Origin: Vibrio natriegens NBRC 15636 = ATCC 14048 = DSM 759
Lineage (GTDB): Bacteria; Pseudomonadota; Gammaproteobacteria; Enterobacterales; Vibrionaceae
Assembly: GCF_035621455.1 (NCBI RefSeq)
Contig: NZ_CP141822.1
Location: 1,302,001 to 1,366,000, forward strand
DNA length: 64,000 nt
Direction: 5' to 3'
Shown one piece after another: positions 1-8,843 of the stretch (positions are counted from its first letter, which is position 1; each line of letters begins with the position of its first letter). A program made the translations under genes and the position numbers. The notes under the pieces are model-generated. The model ran no database searches. It saw nothing but the letters and a program-made list of their open reading frames with translations, and was not told the origin of the DNA.

Positions 1-853
1 ATCTAGCGTGGCTATCCGGGAAGCCAACAAGTGCAATCTCATCGCCTTCTTGGAGGATAGCGTCACCATCAGGGTGGGCGAGAATGCCATTACGGCGAAT
101 TCGCTCAATGTAACAACCTGTTTGTCGGTAAATACCCAGTTCACGCAGGTTTTTACCATCTGTCCAGTCGATCAATTCTGGTCCAACTCGATACGCCCGA
201 ATGATCGGAAGATAGACTTTTCTCTGCCCTGAGTTACCAAGCCCACGCTCTTGAGCAATTTGTTGCGCTGAATCAGACAGGTTTTGTTTCTGGAGTCTTG
301 GTAGCAATTTGGCGAACATGATCATGCTTATTAAGCCGATCAGATAAGCCATTGCGTAGCCGACAGATAAGTTTTCTAATACCAGAGCAAAGTCCATATT
401 GCGTGGTATCGTCGCCAACCCTGAGTTAAGCGCGTCTTGTGCACCCACAAGTACAGGGGTTGCCGTTAATGCACCCGCCATCATACCTGCTGAAAGGCCA
501 AAATCGAGTCCAAAATAATGGCTTAATCCATAAGTTAAACATACCGCTGAAACCAGTACGGTCATACTCAGAATGAAGTAGTGCTTCCCGTCTCTAAAAA
601 AGATACCAAAGAAGTTAGGACCTGCTTCAATACCAACGCAGTAGATAAACAGCATAAAGCCAATAGTTAACGCTTCTGCATTAAAAGAGAAGCCTAAGTG
701 GCCCATGATAAGCGAAGTGATGAGAACCCCGATGGAGTTACCTAGTTGTAAGTTACCAAATCGGATTTTTCCGAAGGCAAGGCCGATGGCTAATACGACG
801 AAGATTAGGAGGATTGGGTTTTGTTCGAGAAGATATACGACGTCTATGTTCAC
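1..853 (-). CDS. ybjL: YbjL-type putative transporter (AspT/YidE family), N-terminal part, cut by window edge
   Basis: Reading the minus strand from a GTG at 853 gives an open frame to the window edge (284 codons). The N-terminus is a run of hydrophobic helices with family-typical stretches ([24 protein letters not shown], [11 protein letters not shown]). A soluble region then begins near residue 190, ending in a TrkA-C (RCK_C)-like segment ([23 protein letters not shown]). From memory this matches E. coli YbjL and the Vibrio homologue of about 560 residues, so roughly half is present. Substrate is unknown; relatives include the aspartate:alanine exchanger AspT. ybjL next to grxA is also the E. 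coli neighbourhood. The GTG start fits the MNI-V-LL N-terminus of homologues but its ribosome binding site is weak. Confidence 0.85.
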   Translation of the reverse strand, partial: MNIDVVYLLEQNPILLIFVVLAIGLAFGKIRFGNLQLGNSIGVLITSLIMGHLGFSFNAEALTIGFMLFIYCVGIEAGPNFFGIFFRDGKHYFILSMTVLVSAVCLTYGLSHYFGLDFGLSAGMMAGALTATPVLVGAQDALNSGLATIPRNMDFALVLENLSVGYAMAYLIGLISMIMFAKLLPRLQKQNLSDSAQQIAQERGLGNSGQRKVYLPIIRAYRVGPELIDWTDGKNLRELGIYRQTGCYIERIRRNGILAHPDGDAILQEGDEIALVGFPDSHAR

Positions 854-990
854 TGTGTGGCTCGGTAAAGTGTGTGCCAAGAAAGATTAGAGTGGCGAAT
901 TGTAACTAAATATAGCAAAAAGATAAGTGAATTTTTTTATGTTTTTCCATTAGTTGACTTAGGGGAATAACTATATGAAAAATAATAAAA

Positions 991-1014
991 AAGCCGCACT
1001 CAGATGCGGCTTTT
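991..1014 (-). terminator. Rho-independent terminator after grxA
   Basis: A GCCGCA / TGCGGC stem is flanked by A and T runs on both sides (AAAAGCCGCA, TGCGGCTTTT). It lies 20 bases past the grxA stop on the minus strand. Confidence 0.85.
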
Positions 1015-1033
1015 AAAAAACTGTACTTTTTTA

Positions 1034-1303
1034 TTACGCTACGTCGAATAGACCTAGGTGCTCTTTCGCGTAAGCTTCAAACTCATCACAACCGCCAATG
1101 TGCTCTTGGTCGATGAAAATTTGAGGAACAGTTGCAACTGGTTTGCCTACTGTTTTCTCAAGGTCTGCTTTAGAGATGCCTTCAGCATGAATGTCAACGT
1201 AACGGTAGTTAAAGTCATCACGTTTTGCTTTTAGCGTTTCTGCATGCTCTTTTGCACGAACACAGTAAGGACATGCTGGGCGACCGAAGATAACAACGAA
1301 CAT
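1034..1303 (-). CDS. grxA: Glutaredoxin 1 (GrxA)
   Basis: 89-residue cytoplasmic thiol-disulfide oxidoreductase. It reduces ribonucleotide reductase and other disulfides at the expense of glutathione. The active-site motif CPYC lies at residues 12-15 (GRPACPYCVRAKE). The TVPQIFID segment with the cis-proline and the GGCDEF glutathione-binding segment follow, as in GrxA. Length matches the E. coli protein (85 aa). An AGGAGAAA sequence just upstream of the ATG is a good ribosome binding site. The gene stands alone with its own terminator. OxyR control is known for E. coli grxA, but no clear OxyR site was identified here. Confidence 0.95.
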   Translation of the reverse strand: MFVVIFGRPACPYCVRAKEHAETLKAKRDDFNYRYVDIHAEGISKADLEKTVGKPVATVPQIFIDQEHIGGCDEFEAYAKEHLGLFDVA

Positions 1304-1601
1304 AATTTTAATTTCTCCTAAATCTATTCTTTTTTGAAAGCAGACAAAAACGCGTTGGTTAAGTGGCTCTCTTTCACTTGGCTAACTATGCCCGATCCAA
1401 TTACGGAAATAAAGTAGCAATTGCCTGTTGGTTTTATAGGTGAAACCTATCGAACAAAAAATCCTCTCATAATGACTATGTGAACCAACGCATAAAAGCA
1501 TATGTTTTATAAGGTTATTGATGGCAAGGTGGAATTGGTCAACTTTTTTTACTGCAAATCGTAGCAATCTATTGGGAGTGATTGTTTGTGGGAGGAAATG
1601 T

Positions 1602-2843
1602 ATGTTTCAGTTCATGACTGCAACAAGGATTATTTTTGGTGAAGGCGCACTGCAGTCTTCGTTATCCATCATCAACCAATTCGGCTACAGCGTATTGCTA
1701 GTCACAGGTCGGGACACGCAAAGAGCAATACCAATTCTCAATTATCTTAAAGCGCAGGGTATGCGTTATCAGCACGTTGCGATTACTGGTGAGCCAAATA
1801 TAACCATGGTGGAAGAGACCGCGATTCTGGGCCGAAAATTTAAGCCGGATATGGTTATCGCGATTGGCGGTGGCAGCGTCCTAGATATGGGGAAAGCGTT
1901 AGCCGCTATTATTCCAAATCATGGTGATGTTTATGACTATGTTGAAGTTGTGGGAAGAAATGTACCGTTAAAAGCAAAGCCTCTCCATTTTATCGCCATT
2001 CCAACTACCGCAAGTACGGGGTCTGAAGTGACCCGAAATGCGGTATTAAAATCTGGACAAGATAAAGTCAAAGTTAGCCTGAGAAGCCCGGATATGCTCG
2101 CAGACGTCGCGATTGTCGATCCAACCTTAACTTACGATACCGATCCCTATACATCAGGGCGTGGTGCAATGGATGCGTTTACCCATTTGATGGAAGCCTA
2201 TGTGTGTGGAGAACCCAATCCTTTAACAGATATGGTATGCGAAGAAGGCTTACGTCGGTTAAGTCGCTCAGTCATTGCTGGGTGTAAGCACAACGACCAT
2301 AAAGCGCGATCAGATTTATCATTTGCAGCTTTGCTAGGCGGAATGGCTATTACGAATGCAAAACTTGGTGCGGCACATGGTCTGGCTGCTGCTCTGGGGG
2401 GCAAGCTGGATGCTCCTCATAGTGTGATAACCGCGCGTTTAGCGCCTCATGTTATGCAGGAGAACATCGACGCTGCGAAAAAAGTGGGTAGGACAGATGT
2501 GATTAATCGCTATAGAAAGCTGGCTCAGCTTGTTACAGGTCGTACTAATGCGAATGAACATGATGGCGTGCTTTGGGTGAAAATGGTGCTGGATAAGTTA
2601 GAGTTACCTTCACTTGGACAGTTTGGCGTGTGTCAGACTTCATTTGAGCAGGTCGCGAGTGATGCCCTTAAGTCCGTTGCTATAAAGGGGAACCCGTTAC
2701 CTTTAAATCAAGAACGCCTTACCTACATTCTTAAACAAGTCTGTGATTGTCGGGGTAATATCGACGTTGAAAGCGTGCCAAGAGTTGGCTCAGTCGAAGT
2801 ATTGGAAACATCGAGAACAGATCTGACAAGCGTGGACGAGTAG
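1602..2843 (+). CDS. Iron-containing alcohol dehydrogenase (type III)
   Basis: 413-residue NAD(P)-dependent group III alcohol dehydrogenase. Nucleotide-binding GGGSVLDMGK is near residue 88 and TTASTGSEVTRNAV follows. The metal site can be read as Asp and His in MDAFTHLMEAY, His in GAAHGLA and His in APHSVI, the FucO/maleylacetate reductase pattern. The second His is usually followed by Gly (PHG) and here by Ser. ATG at 1602 is chosen over the upstream in-frame ATG at 1518 because a strong GGGAGGAAATGT site precedes it and the 1518 extension (RWNWSTFFTANRSN) is not family-like. Substrate cannot be told. The gene is monocistronic and converges on hexR through a shared terminator. Confidence 0.88.
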   Translation: MFQFMTATRIIFGEGALQSSLSIINQFGYSVLLVTGRDTQRAIPILNYLKAQGMRYQHVAITGEPNITMVEETAILGRKFKPDMVIAIGGGSVLDMGKALAAIIPNHGDVYDYVEVVGRNVPLKAKPLHFIAIPTTASTGSEVTRNAVLKSGQDKVKVSLRSPDMLADVAIVDPTLTYDTDPYTSGRGAMDAFTHLMEAYVCGEPNPLTDMVCEEGLRRLSRSVIAGCKHNDHKARSDLSFAALLGGMAITNAKLGAAHGLAAALGGKLDAPHSVITARLAPHVMQENIDAAKKVGRTDVINRYRKLAQLVTGRTNANEHDGVLWVKMVLDKLELPSLGQFGVCQTSFEQVASDALKSVAIKGNPLPLNQERLTYILKQVCDCRGNIDVESVPRVGSVEVLETSRTDLTSVDE

Positions 2844-2870
2844 AGCGCTTATCTGGATGTATGAAATAAT

Positions 2871-2894
2871 AAAGGGAGCTCACTAGCTCCCTTT
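2871..2894. terminator. Bidirectional terminator between the alcohol dehydrogenase gene and hexR
   Basis: Perfect 10 bp stem AAAGGGAGCT / AGCTCCCTTT with a CACT loop, flanked by A/T-rich sequence. It serves both converging genes. Confidence 0.85.
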
Positions 2895-2904
2895 ATCACG
2901 ACAA

Positions 2905-3759
2905 TTAGTATTGGGTTAATTTATCGTAGCGACTGTCTTTCAGTGCGTCTTTCACTCGTTTGAGGTTTTCGCGGAAACCCGTACCTCGGCGAAGAGTAAA
3001 GCCAGTTGCCAACACATCGATCACTGTCATCTGTACAACGCGGCTTGCCATTGGCATGTATACGTCTGTATCTTCAGGGATATCGAGTGTGATCGCCAAA
3101 GAGCTTGCTTTTTCTAACGGAGAGTCTTTTGCTGTAATTGCAATAACGGTCGCGCCATTTTCACGAGCAAGGTTGGCAATTTCTACCTGGCTTTTCGTAC
3201 GGCCAGTATGAGAAATCAGCACAATCACGTCGTTATCACTGCAATTGATACAGCTCATGCGCTGCATGACGATGTCTTCAAAGCAGGTGATAGGAATATT
3301 GAAGCGAATAAACTTGTTTTGCGCGTCTCGGGCAACGGCAGATGATGCGCCTAAGCCAAAGAAAGAAATACGCTTCGCCTGAGTCAGCAAATCGACAGCA
3401 CGATTAATTTGCATTGCGTCTAGGCTGTTTTTCGCTACGTCTAAGCAAGCCATCGTAGATTCGAAGATCTTGTGCGTATACGCATCAGGACCGTCATCTT
3501 CTTCCACGTTTCGGTTTACGTAAGGAGTACCGTTAGCCAAGCTCTGTGCCAGGTGAAGTTTAAAATCTGGAAAGCCTTTTGTATCCAGGCGACGACAGAA
3601 GCGGTTTACAGTGGGTTCACTTACGTCGGCCATTTTAGCTAACGTGGCAATGCTCGAGTGAATAGCAGTTTGTGGAGACGCCATAATTACTTCTGCAACT
3701 TTGCGCTCAGATTTACTGAAATTCTCCAGATTTTTTTGAATTTTTTCTAATGTATTCAT
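2905..3759 (-). CDS. hexR: HexR, RpiR-family regulator of central carbon metabolism
   Basis: 284 residues. The N-terminal RpiR helix-turn-helix (SKSERKVAEVIM ... MADVSEPTVNRFCRRL, residues 15-60) is followed by a SIS sugar-phosphate-binding domain (FFGLGASSAVARDAQNKF, VLISHTGRTKSQVE, about 125-260). It aligns closely with E. coli HexR from memory, including PDFKLHLAQSLANGTPYVNRNV and CINCSDNDVIVLISHTGRT. HexR senses 2-keto-3-deoxy-6-phosphogluconate and controls Entner-Doudoroff and glycolytic/gluconeogenic genes. The ATG at 3759 matches the homologue start MNTLEKIQ; a GTG three codons upstream is the alternative. Usual HexR targets (edd, zwf, pgi) are not adjacent. Confidence 0.92.
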   Translation of the reverse strand: MNTLEKIQKNLENFSKSERKVAEVIMASPQTAIHSSIATLAKMADVSEPTVNRFCRRLDTKGFPDFKLHLAQSLANGTPYVNRNVEEDDGPDAYTHKIFESTMACLDVAKNSLDAMQINRAVDLLTQAKRISFFGLGASSAVARDAQNKFIRFNIPITCFEDIVMQRMSCINCSDNDVIVLISHTGRTKSQVEIANLARENGATVIAITAKDSPLEKASSLAITLDIPEDTDVYMPMASRVVQMTVIDVLATGFTLRRGTGFRENLKRVKDALKDSRYDKLTQY

Positions 3760-3769
3760 AGTGTTCACG

Positions 3770-4070
3770 AGGGTATAGAGAACAACTCGCTGGCTCTGTT
3801 AACGAATAGAAACCCAAAAGTTTCCCGGCAGTGAAGAGCGTTAACGAAAGCTACCAGCGCCATAGATTCAGTATAAACCTGATCTTTAATTCGGCTAAAC
3901 CAAATACGGTTACTATTTAGTGAGAATTTGACAAACCTCAAACAAAAATTTCTGAAAACTACAGAAATGAATGTGAAAATGCAGGTTTGTTACTCAGGTT
4001 AGCCAATAATGATTAGTGAGTTACATCAAAAAGAAAGAAATTTTCATGCTGATGTAACCCTTTCTTATCG
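3770..4070. other. Intergenic region hexR-panP, no gene seen
   Basis: About 300 bases without a convincing ORF. It holds the upstream region of hexR and the 3' flank of panP. The only structure noted is an inverted repeat GTTACATCA (from 4020) / TGATGTAAC near 4050, just past the panP stop, separated by an A/T-rich loop without a clear T tract. It may act in panP termination. Confidence 0.4.
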
Positions 4071-5717
4071 TCAAGATGCCAAAATCTTAGAAGCCAGTTC
4101 TTGGATTTTGGCGTTTAAGTTTGGTGCTTGTTGAGCAATAAGCCTTTGCTCGTCCAAAACAGCATCAAAGATGTCTGTAGAGGTCAGAGGGTTTGCCAAG
4201 ACTACCCGGAAGACGATAGTGCTCATGCGTTCCCAATGCTCAGGATTAAGCGTGGTACGAGAAACAAATGACTTACCAGTTTCACGTTGACGCTTTTGAA
4301 TAAACTGAGTTAACTCGTTGATTAACTCATTTAATTCTTCTTTCTGTATACCGTCTGCTTTTTCTAGGGCTTCACGGATGTTAGGCGGTAGATAACGGTA
4401 GGTGAGCAAACATAGCTCTGGCTCAGAAACCAGTTCAAAATCGTCCTGTTTCTTAATCAAATCCGCGAAGTAGCGTGCTTTCTCTATACTTTGATCGATC
4501 AACAGTTCATAGCCAGGTCGGCTAATAATATGCATTGCTGCATACACCAACATGGCCATACCAGAACGAGAGCCTTCCAGGGTATGACTGCCTAAATCTT
4601 TAGAACCTTTACGCAAGATGTACTGAGCGTGATGCTCAATAGATTTCATCGCATCTGGATCTTTAAACAGAACCATGCCCGCACCCATAGGGATATAAAG
4701 CTGCTTATGCGCGTCAATCGTCACTGAGTCTGCAAGCTCAACACCATTTAGCAGGTGCCGGTGATGATTAGACATTAATGTCGCGCCACCCCATGCGGCA
4801 TCCACGTGAAAATGACAATCGTGTTCCTGACAAACTTCAGCAATCGAAGCGAGTGGATCAACATTACCAGTTTCAGTCGTACCCGCCACCCCAATCACCG
4901 CAATCGGCTTGATATTTTGCTTCTTGAGATCGCTGATTTTCGCTTTGAGATCATCGACAATAATGCGGTTATTTGCATCCGTCTTTACTGCAACTAGGCC
5001 TTCCTGACCCAACCCTAGTACATCGGCCGCTTTTTTAAGTGAGTAGTGACCACGCTCAGAAACCATAATAGCTAAGCCTTCATAGCCGTAATGTTTCATG
5101 GCTTTGAATAGGCCTTCTTTTTCTACACCTTTAAATTCGCCGTCTGCTTTCAATGCTTTATTGCGGGCAACCCAAAGGGCTGTAATGTTCGCAATCGTGC
5201 CGCCAGAGCAGAACGCACCGAGAGAATGGTTGGCACTATGCATCCATTGGTCGTAAAAGGTATTCGGCTGAGCGTAGATTAATCGGTGCAGCATGCCCAA
5301 GACTTGGCGCTCTAATGGCGTAAACGCTTTCGACGTTTCTATCTTCACCAAGTTTTGGTTCAAGGCAATCATAATTTTAGACAGCGGCATTAAAAAGTAA
5401 GGCAATGCCGATGTCATATGGCCGATAAAGCTTGGAGCTGACGTATGAACCGAGTGTGACACCAACGTGTCTAACAAGTGCTCGGTATGGTCCGACACAA
5501 ACTCAGGTTGCTCAGGAATCTGAGCAGAAGAAAAGTCTTTCTCTATTTCACGTAAAGGCTTTTCTTCTGCCACGATGTGTTCACGAAGAAATTGATTCAA
5601 GTTTCGAGAGAGACCTTCTTCAATTTTTGTTAACGTCGAGTCCGGACCTTCAGGGACAGTGAAGATCTTTAATAAGCTCTCAAAACTAACGTCAGCGGTT
5701 TTTTGTTCCTTAACCAT
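4071..5717 (-). CDS. panP: Pyridoxal-dependent aspartate 1-decarboxylase PanP
   Basis: 548-residue group II PLP decarboxylase. HVDAAWGGATLM carries the Asp that binds the pyridine nitrogen, and TIDAHKQLYIPMG carries the Lys that forms the Schiff base. The N-terminal extension and length match the Vibrionaceae/Alteromonadaceae PanP family (putative aspartate 1-decarboxylase, TIGR03799 as I recall). PanP replaces PanD in making beta-alanine for pantothenate and CoA. Older annotations call such proteins glutamate decarboxylase; the E. coli GadB signature is not followed, so PanP is preferred. Whether the genome lacks panD cannot be seen here. ATG at 5717; the gene stands alone. Confidence 0.85.
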   Translation of the reverse strand: MVKEQKTADVSFESLLKIFTVPEGPDSTLTKIEEGLSRNLNQFLREHIVAEEKPLREIEKDFSSAQIPEQPEFVSDHTEHLLDTLVSHSVHTSAPSFIGHMTSALPYFLMPLSKIMIALNQNLVKIETSKAFTPLERQVLGMLHRLIYAQPNTFYDQWMHSANHSLGAFCSGGTIANITALWVARNKALKADGEFKGVEKEGLFKAMKHYGYEGLAIMVSERGHYSLKKAADVLGLGQEGLVAVKTDANNRIIVDDLKAKISDLKKQNIKPIAVIGVAGTTETGNVDPLASIAEVCQEHDCHFHVDAAWGGATLMSNHHRHLLNGVELADSVTIDAHKQLYIPMGAGMVLFKDPDAMKSIEHHAQYILRKGSKDLGSHTLEGSRSGMAMLVYAAMHIISRPGYELLIDQSIEKARYFADLIKKQDDFELVSEPELCLLTYRYLPPNIREALEKADGIQKEELNELINELTQFIQKRQRETGKSFVSRTTLNPEHWERMSTIVFRVVLANPLTSTDIFDAVLDEQRLIAQQAPNLNAKIQELASKILAS

Positions 5718-5880
5718 AGCAAAGAATCATTTGTAGTAATTTGGGTGATGCGAGCGGCACAATCTAAACCAAAACGGTTTCAAAGTCCCGTTTTAATTCT
5801 GTGAGGCCATGTTGACGGAATGAAAACCAAGTCATAGGCCAACAACGTAGAGTAGGCGGTTTCTGCGCGCTTGTATGTGA

Positions 5881-5928
5881 GAGAGAGCCTTCGTAAGTAA
5901 TATAGAAACGAGTCACGAAGGCTATCTC
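5881..5928. repeat. Inverted repeat between panP and the small secreted-protein gene
   Basis: GAGAGAGCCTTCGT (5881-5894) pairs with ACGAAGGCTATCTC (5915-5928), with one mismatch and a 20-base loop. No T tract follows on either strand, so it is not an ordinary terminator. It lies about 40 bases past the stop of the minus-strand gene ending at 5971. Confidence 0.6.
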
Positions 5929-5970
5929 AATGCATGCAAACCGAAACCTCAGGTTATTTGGTTATCGGCG

Positions 5971-6483
5971 CTATTCACATTGTTGTTTTTCTAGCTTCTC
6001 GATTGACTGATTATATCTATTAAGAGCCGAGTCAATTTTCTGAGGGTGGCTTAGTAGATCCGCGAAAGCAGAGCGAAGATCGTAGTTTTTCTCGTGATTG
6101 GTAGATTGGCGATCGCTAAATGTTTTTTGTGCAGCGTCACCCAGTTTGTCACTGCGACTTGCCAGTTGCTTGACATCGTGTTGCTCAAGCTTGAGCCATG
6201 CTTCGATTGGCTGCTCGGTTGCGACACGGCTAGGATCATTTTTAAGAAAATAATGGACAGCCTCTCGGTTGAGTTCGAAGTGGTGCTTACGGCCATCTAA
6301 GAACCATTGGCTTACTTCATCGAGATCAGGGTATTGAGCAACGGTCAAGTCAACAAGATCTTGATACCACTGCAGTGAAGCATCGACATAGCCATCGTAC
6401 TTATTAGACAGACATTGTTGATCTGCGGCAAATGTAAAAGTTGAGCTTGTAGCGAGGAGCGCTGCAACGACAAAGCGTTTCAT
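5971..6483 (-). CDS. Small secreted protein of unknown function
   Basis: 170 residues. The signal peptide is clear (MKRFVVAALLATSSTFTFA, cleavage about residue 20, then ADQQCL), so the protein is predicted to be periplasmic. The mature part is helical, charged and rich in Gln, Asp and Leu, with two Cys (early QQC and C-terminal QQCE) that could form a disulfide. No family recognised. ATG at 6483 is preceded by GGAAGAAG. It lies downstream of lysO on the same strand, but 214 bases with a long inverted repeat separate them, so a shared operon is doubtful. Confidence 0.75.
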   Translation of the reverse strand: MKRFVVAALLATSSTFTFAADQQCLSNKYDGYVDASLQWYQDLVDLTVAQYPDLDEVSQWFLDGRKHHFELNREAVHYFLKNDPSRVATEQPIEAWLKLEQHDVKQLASRSDKLGDAAQKTFSDRQSTNHEKNYDLRSAFADLLSHPQKIDSALNRYNQSIEKLEKQQCE

Positions 6484-6511
6484 TCTTCTTCCTTCTATTC
6501 TAATAGTTATT

Positions 6512-6646
6512 CCTTAATTAACGTTAAATCTCATTCTATGACGAATGACCCTTAATTCATGTTGGAGCTAAGAGAGTCTTGGGCTGTTGATTCAAATAGC
6601 GAATTAAGGTGTCGTTACTTAATTGACGACTTCAACGTTAATTAGG
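6512..6646. repeat. 135 bp nested inverted repeat between lysO and the small secreted-protein gene
   Basis: The outer arms CCTTAATTAACGTT (6512-6525) and AACGTTAATTAGG (6634-6646) are near-perfect reverse complements. The inner arms CCTTAATTC (6550-6558) and GAATTAAGG (6601-6609) are perfect. Partial pairing continues between (ATGAC with GTCGT). The whole can fold into one long interrupted hairpin. No transposase or obvious target duplication was found. Confidence 0.65.
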
Positions 6647-6697
6647 TTTTTAAATTTTTGCCGTATTGTAATGGATGTTAAAGGTAAAACCTGAGAT

Positions 6698-7603
6698 CTA
6701 GCTAGCAAGTGATACAAAGAAAAGCATCATCACAGGCACGAGCAAGCTCAAAATAAAGCCACTAACAATGGCAACAGGTACGCAACGCACGCCTCCCGTT
6801 GTTTGGATGACTGGCAGAGTAAAGTCCATTGCTGTTGCGCCAGCATAACCAATCGCGGTACATGGGTAACGGCGGATAAATAGTGGAATGGCAACTAATG
6901 CCACTAATTCACGCATCAGCTCAATTAGGAAAGAGGCGCCGCCAAATACCGGACCAAACGCATCGCCCATCAAAATACCTGCCAATGAGTACCAGCCAAA
7001 TCCAGACGCCATTGCCAATGCTTTATATAAGGGAAGATCCAAGACCAATGAAGCGATTACGCCACCAAGCATACAAGTAACGATGATAACGGCTGCAATG
7101 GCCATGCCTTGCTTGTTTAACAAAATCTGTCTGAGGGTAAGGCCGCTATTGCGCAGTTGAATACCAATAAAGAACAGCAAGAGGAACAGTATCCACTCGC
7201 TTGCGGTGTCTACCCAAGATAAGTCAATGGGAAGGATCAAACCTGCCACTAAACCACCACCAACGACGAGGATCAGTTTGGCAGACTCCAGAGCCATTGA
7301 AGAAAGAGGTAACTTGCTGTGGCTTTGATCGGTCTTTAGAGGAATTATCTTGTCGACAAGAGGCAGTGCAAGAAGGTTACAGACACTTAAGCAAATAAAG
7401 AAAGTACTCGCATAAAGCAGAATGCTTTGTAAATTGCTACCCAGATTATCAAGTGCAGCAAGGCTCAGCCCCATCAACGACAGAATAACGTAGATAAGGT
7501 AAGAGGTGGATTGATTAATTTTCTCGAGTAAAGCGGCGCGAGAAATAGGAATTAAATACCCGACAACGAGTGGGGCAAAAATGAAGAGCATCCCTGAGAA
7601 CAT
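6698..7603 (-). CDS. lysO: Lysine exporter LysO family (YbjE/DUF340)
   Basis: 301-residue inner-membrane protein with about eight hydrophobic segments. It aligns well from memory with E. coli LysO: start MFSGMLFIFAPLVVGYLIP, LLLFFIGIQLRNSGLTLRQILLNKQGM, LAMASGFGWYSLAGIL and GATAMDFTLPVIQTTGG. LysO exports L-lysine and toxic analogues such as thialysine. ATG at 7603 gives the family N-terminus. A TTG at 7612 has a better-spaced AAGGA site and would add three residues, so the start is not settled. A paired palindrome upstream (7643-7688) could be an operator; no lysine riboswitch is visible. Confidence 0.9.
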   Translation of the reverse strand: MFSGMLFIFAPLVVGYLIPISRAALLEKINQSTSYLIYVILSLMGLSLAALDNLGSNLQSILLYASTFFICLSVCNLLALPLVDKIIPLKTDQSHSKLPLSSMALESAKLILVVGGGLVAGLILPIDLSWVDTASEWILFLLLFFIGIQLRNSGLTLRQILLNKQGMAIAAVIIVTCMLGGVIASLVLDLPLYKALAMASGFGWYSLAGILMGDAFGPVFGGASFLIELMRELVALVAIPLFIRRYPCTAIGYAGATAMDFTLPVIQTTGGVRCVPVAIVSGFILSLLVPVMMLFFVSLAS

Positions 7604-7642
7604 AAAACTCAATTATTCCTTTGTGAGATAAGCCTAAATTGG

Positions 7643-7688
7643 CCACAGATCAACATTCACTCAACCTTGAGTGGAGCCATTACTGTGG
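7643..7688. promoter_or_regulatory. Nested palindrome upstream of lysO, possible operator
   Basis: Outer arms CCACAG (7643-7648) and CTGTGG (7683-7688) enclose the inner palindrome CACTCAACCTTGAGTG (7658-7673, 7 bp arms). There is no T tract, so this is not a simple terminator for the HDOD gene ending at 7714. It sits 40-85 bases before the lysO start. The protein that might bind is unknown. Confidence 0.45.
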
Positions 7689-7713
7689 ATGACGTTTTGA
7701 TTAAAAATAAGGT

Positions 7714-8634
7714 CTACAAGCCACTGGTGGTTAAAACCGTGTTCATTTCCTGACGGAAGTCCTGATCACTCATATTGCTGAGTTCATAAAGTATCTCAGC
7801 GCCCGTTAGGTTGAATTCCACTTCGTGTTCGTTAATGCGCTCATCTTGATTGCGGAACATTAACAGATGGTGTGCAATTCTGGCTATGTCTAAGTAACTG
7901 ACATCTGGGCGAGAAGTGACGTACTTTTCGTTCGATGACACTTCTCTGTAATCGTTATCAAATCCCCAGCGTTCTAGCACCAGATTACTGGTGGTAGCGC
8001 AACGTGTTTGGAAGATTTGTAACGCGATATCTTGATCCAGATAGTTGCCTCTTTCGAGGTACATATTGTACTCATTAATAAGACAAAATAGGCCTATATC
8101 TGCTAACAAGCCGACTAACAATGCTTTTTCTTGTTCAAGGTGTCCATATGTCACAGGATCGTGCTTGCGGAACTCTTGCACAATTAACACCATCACAGCA
8201 CCAAGCTCACGGGAAACCGCAGCACTTTTCACCATGATCGCGTTACATTCGCTGGTTAGATTTAGTGAGTGTTTCAACTGTTCAATTGCTTGAGCGGTAA
8301 CAATGTCACGCACGCGCAGAATGCCTAAACGTGAGACAGCGGTTATTAGATCATTGCAGGTGATGTTTCTACGGTTAAAAATGACCGAGTTCGCGACCCG
8401 CACCACAACGGCTGCTAATCCAGGATCTTCTAACAAACAGTTCGCAATATCGGCGATCGTTGTGTTTTCTTCCTGACACAATTGCTGAATTTTAAGCACG
8501 GCATCAGGTATCGGAGGTAAAGAAATCTTACCGATAGTAATAGATTGCTCTACCAGTTGTGCGAATTCGGATTCTAGCGCTTTTAAAAGCTTATCTTTGT
8601 TATTTGGTAGCCAAAAAAATGATAGGTGTTCCAT
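7714..8634 (-). CDS. HDOD-domain protein
   Basis: About 306 residues. Residues about 35-235 form an HDOD domain (LPPIPDAVLKIQQLCQEENTTIADIANCLLEDPGLAAVVVRVANS, AVSRLGILRVRDIVTAQAI). HDOD proteins look like HD-GYP hydrolases without the catalytic residues and serve as signalling scaffolds. The usual His-Asp is replaced in LLADIGLFCLI, as expected. ATG at 8634 (MEHLSFFWLPNN) is chosen. The TTG at 8718 would place the start upstream of a palindromic operator and promoter-like sequence, and its extra 28 residues are not family-like. The gene is divergent from tfoX. Partner and pathway unknown. Confidence 0.75.
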   Translation of the reverse strand: MEHLSFFWLPNNKDKLLKALESEFAQLVEQSITIGKISLPPIPDAVLKIQQLCQEENTTIADIANCLLEDPGLAAVVVRVANSVIFNRRNITCNDLITAVSRLGILRVRDIVTAQAIEQLKHSLNLTSECNAIMVKSAAVSRELGAVMVLIVQEFRKHDPVTYGHLEQEKALLVGLLADIGLFCLINEYNMYLERGNYLDQDIALQIFQTRCATTSNLVLERWGFDNDYREVSSNEKYVTSRPDVSYLDIARIAHHLLMFRNQDERINEHEVEFNLTGAEILYELSNMSDQDFRQEMNTVLTTSGL

Positions 8635-8658
8635 TATGACGTTGTACTTATAATCTTT

Positions 8659-8671
8659 GGTACAGTGTACC
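8659..8671. promoter_or_regulatory. GGTACA-N-TGTACC palindrome in the HDOD gene promoter region
   Basis: GGTACAGTGTACC is a perfect 6 bp inverted repeat around one base. On the minus strand it lies between TTGAAA and GATTAT, which are 17 bases apart and could be -35 and -10 boxes for the HDOD gene. That position suits a repressor site. The binding protein is unknown. Confidence 0.45.
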
Positions 8672-8794
8672 CTTTCAACACGCGCATTATCAATGAAATG
8701 CGTTCTCTGTATACTCAATTACCTAACATATCATGATGAATTGTTGATTCAGTCTACAAGGTGTCAAAAAAATACCGCTACAAAGAAGGATAAC

Positions 8795-8810
8795 TGTGAA
8801 ATCAATCACG
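8795..8810 (+). promoter_or_regulatory. CRP-type site and promoter of tfoX
   Basis: TGTGAAATCAATCACG matches the CRP consensus TGTGA-N6-TCACA at 9 of 10 core bases. TATATG at 8832-8837 could be the -10 box, which places transcription start near 8844 and the site centre at -41.5, the class II activator position. CRP is known to be needed for competence and tfoX expression in V. cholerae; the exact start here is inference. Confidence 0.7.
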
Positions 8811-8843
8811 TATGGGGAATTTATACTTTTTTATATGTGACTT

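Noticed and set aside
1382..1567. 61-codon ORF on the minus strand upstream of the alcohol dehydrogenase gene
   Set aside because: No ribosome binding site, divergent promoter region, unprotein-like content.
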